The notes under the pieces are model-generated. The model ran no database searches. It worked only from the letters and a program-made list of their open reading frames with translations, and was not told where the DNA came from. A program made the translations under genes and the position numbers. Positions 11,760 through 12,718 of a stretch of DNA of 12,718 nt are shown in pieces. Within the stretch, counting starts at the first letter, position 1; every line of letters begins with the position of its first letter. The stretch is from Algisphaera sp039180025 (GTDB lineage Bacteria; Planctomycetota; Phycisphaerae; Phycisphaerales; Phycisphaeraceae), in assembly GCA_039180025.1 (NCBI GenBank), contig JBCDDZ010000072.1, forward strand, positions 1 through 12,718. The letters run 5' to 3'.

Positions 11760-12463
11760 GCGGGTTTGCTCGCCTTCTTCGCCGGCTTCGTCTTCTTGCG
11801 TCGCTTCGGCTTCGGTCCCTTCCAAGCCTGCTCTTCTTCGTCGGGCAGGTCTTTCCCCGCCGCGGCTTCCTCGGCGGTCAGCAATGCCACCGCCTGCCAC
11901 GGCCGATGCAATGACCAGTCCGCCGGGTCGCCGATGCACTCCCACGCCCCGTCCTCCTCGACGTACCAGAGCTTCACCGGGCCGTGGAACATCTCCGCCG
12001 CGGTGAGTGGCTTGGCGTCGGGATCGCCGTTGCGATGAGCGGCGGTTCGGGGGTTGATCCGTTCCAACGCGTCGGCCGCCGGGGGCACCTTCGACACGTC
12101 CCGCGTCTTGCCGATGGTGTGCCACCGATCATCGAGCAGGTAGTACCACTGGGCGTCGGGGTCATACTTCAGGTCGCCGTCTTCCGGGGCCGGGCTCGGC
12201 TGGCCGGTGACTTTCGCAACGGTGAGATCCAGTTCGTAGCCCTCACCCCCGGAAGCGAGCTCGGCGGCGAGGTCCTCGGGCAACTCGACCGTCGGGCCGG
12301 TGGCGATCAAGTGGCGGGATGGTTCCGAATAAGCGCCCCCATCGGTGGGGCGCTTACGGGACAGCCGCCGGCGGCATCGTTTGGAACACGCCTTGGCGTC
12401 GGCCCGCTTCGATTGGATCAATCGCGAGCAGACGACGCAGTAGCGGGGGGCGGGATCGCTCAC
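11756..12463 (-). CDS. Zinc-finger protein with lysine-rich tail (235 residues), first of a pair
   Basis: The start is GTG 12463 with a GGGAG site seven bases upstream. Residues 9-30 form a Cys4 finger (CVVC, 13 residues, C26-SKR-C30) followed by a basic stretch RRRLSRKR. Residues 37-45 are encoded by an interspersed palindromic repeat, which seems to have inserted in frame just after the finger. The middle (about 95-200) has two tryptophan-rich parts, YDPDAQWYYLLDDRWHTIG and VKLWYVEEDGAWECIGDP, which look like repeats of one strand unit. The last 20 residues are lysine-rich (KPKRRKKTKPAKK), typical of non-specific DNA binding. Function is unknown. It is the first gene visible in the minus-strand group and its message probably continues into the second finger gene. 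Confidence 0.75.
   Translation of the reverse strand: MSDPAPRYCVVCSRLIQSKRADAKACSKRCRRRLSRKRPTDGGAYSEPSRHLIATGPTVELPEDLAAELASGGEGYELDLTVAKVTGQPSPAPEDGDLKYDPDAQWYYLLDDRWHTIGKTRDVSKVPPAADALERINPRTAAHRNGDPDAKPLTAAEMFHGPVKLWYVEEDGAWECIGDPADWSLHRPWQAVALLTAEEAAAGKDLPDEEEQAWKGPKPKRRKKTKPAKKASKPA
12330..12356. repeat. Interspersed palindromic repeat, copy 1 (inside a coding region)
   Basis: TAAGCGCCCC (12330-12339) and GGGGCGCTTA (12347-12356) pair exactly with a seven-base loop. It shares its arms with two copies at 12495 and 12531. It lies inside the first zinc-finger gene and is translated as part of KRPTDGGAYS. Confidence 0.8.
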
Positions 12464-12494
12464 GACATGACTCCCAACAGCGGACCGAAGCGAT

Positions 12495-12520
12495 TAAGCG
12501 CCCCACCGCCGGGGGCGCTT
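12495..12520. repeat. Interspersed palindromic repeat, copy 2
   Basis: AAGCGCCCC (12496-12504) pairs with GGGGCGCTT (12512-12520), loop ACCGCCG. It is upstream of the first zinc-finger gene, 10 bp before copy 3 in the same orientation. Confidence 0.8.
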
Positions 12521-12529
12521 CGTGGATGC

Positions 12530-12718
12530 TTAAGCGCCCCACGATCGGGAGCGCTTAGCGAAGATTGAAAATGCCGTGAGGCCGCCCGTTTCGATCCCGC
12601 CCCTCGGACACTCGACCCGCACGCAGCACCGCTTGATCGACGCCCGGTCTGCACTCCGGGGTAGCGGGCGGGGAGGTCGGGGTCGGGAACGAGAGGGCGC
12701 ACGGACAGCACTCCCGGC
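12530..12718 (-). CDS. Possible partial coding region at the right edge
   Basis: A minus-strand frame is open from the window edge to a TAA at 12530-12532 (62 residues), passing through RASIKRCCVRVECPRGG and GGLTAFSIFAK, and ending in the palindromic repeat, which supplies the stop. Third positions are mostly G/C in the middle. No start is visible and other minus-strand frames are open over parts of this stretch, so it may be the 3' end of a gene that lies beyond the window, or not coding at all. I do not recognise it. Confidence 0.2.
   Translation of the reverse strand, partial: AGSAVRAPSRSRPRPPRPLPRSADRASIKRCCVRVECPRGGIETGGLTAFSIFAKRSRSWGA
12531..12557. repeat. Interspersed palindromic repeat, copy 3
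   Basis: TAAGCGCCCC (12531-12540) faces GGGAGCGCTTA (12547-12557); the stem has one mismatch (an A replaces a G in the right arm). It has the same 5' arm as copies 1 and 2, so the family is clear although this copy has diverged. Confidence 0.75.

Noticed and set aside
12330..12557. CRISPR array
   Set aside because: The three repeats are hairpins with irregular spacing (139 and 10 bp) and one is in a gene; no array or cas genes.
11984..12568. Plus-strand 194-residue frame
   Set aside because: Antisense of the first zinc-finger gene, which has Cys motif, ribosome site and coupling.
12460..12711. Minus-strand 83-residue frame overlapping the first zinc-finger gene start (GTGA)
   Set aside because: Half of it is made of palindromic repeats, and codon bias is mixed; no family resemblance.

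Overview
The window is about 12.7 kb of GC-rich DNA carrying the tail module and the integration end of a temperate siphovirus-like prophage. Several proteins match by eye families I know from prophages of Planctomycetota: the tail-terminator-like protein, the second tail-chaperone frame and the 263-residue virion protein. A planctomycete host is therefore the best guess. This is an inference from remembered family patterns, not from a search. No tRNA, rRNA or CRISPR array was seen.

Left part (1-7517, + strand) is a tail assembly operon in the usual siphovirus order: tail-terminator-like protein (broken), HK97 gp10-like tail completion protein, major tail tube protein, tail assembly chaperone with a second product in the -1 frame, tape measure protein, then three unrecognised virion or tail-tip genes (263, 300 and 478 residues) joined by tight spacing. 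The first gene is abnormal. Its N-terminal half reads on the minus strand and its C-terminal half on the plus strand, meeting at a 10-bp palindrome, so there is an inversion or a fold-back assembly artefact at the left edge. A 46-residue minus-strand membrane peptide may be encoded in the only real gap of the tail operon, after the tape measure gene.

Middle part (7518-8711, + strand) is a toxin-antitoxin cargo cassette. It has a perfect TTGACA promoter box and a 23-bp palindromic operator that place the likely transcript start on the toxin ATG. A HigB toxin gene and two tandem, closely related HigA antitoxin genes follow.

Right part (8755-12463, - strand) converges on the cassette. Read from right to left it holds two overlapping genes for proteins with the same Cys4 zinc-finger spacing, a gap of about 320 bp with strong GC-rich inverted repeats, a tyrosine recombinase (integrase), a conserved phage protein of unknown role, and an unrecognised 150-residue protein. 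Hairpins occupy several of the gaps. At the far right, three copies of an interspersed palindromic repeat occur, one of them read in frame inside the first zinc-finger gene.

The genes fit one temperate element: the plus-strand tail genes build the particle, HigBA-A probably stabilises the element, and the minus-strand group integrates it and probably regulates it. No lysis, capsid, terminase or replication genes are in the window.
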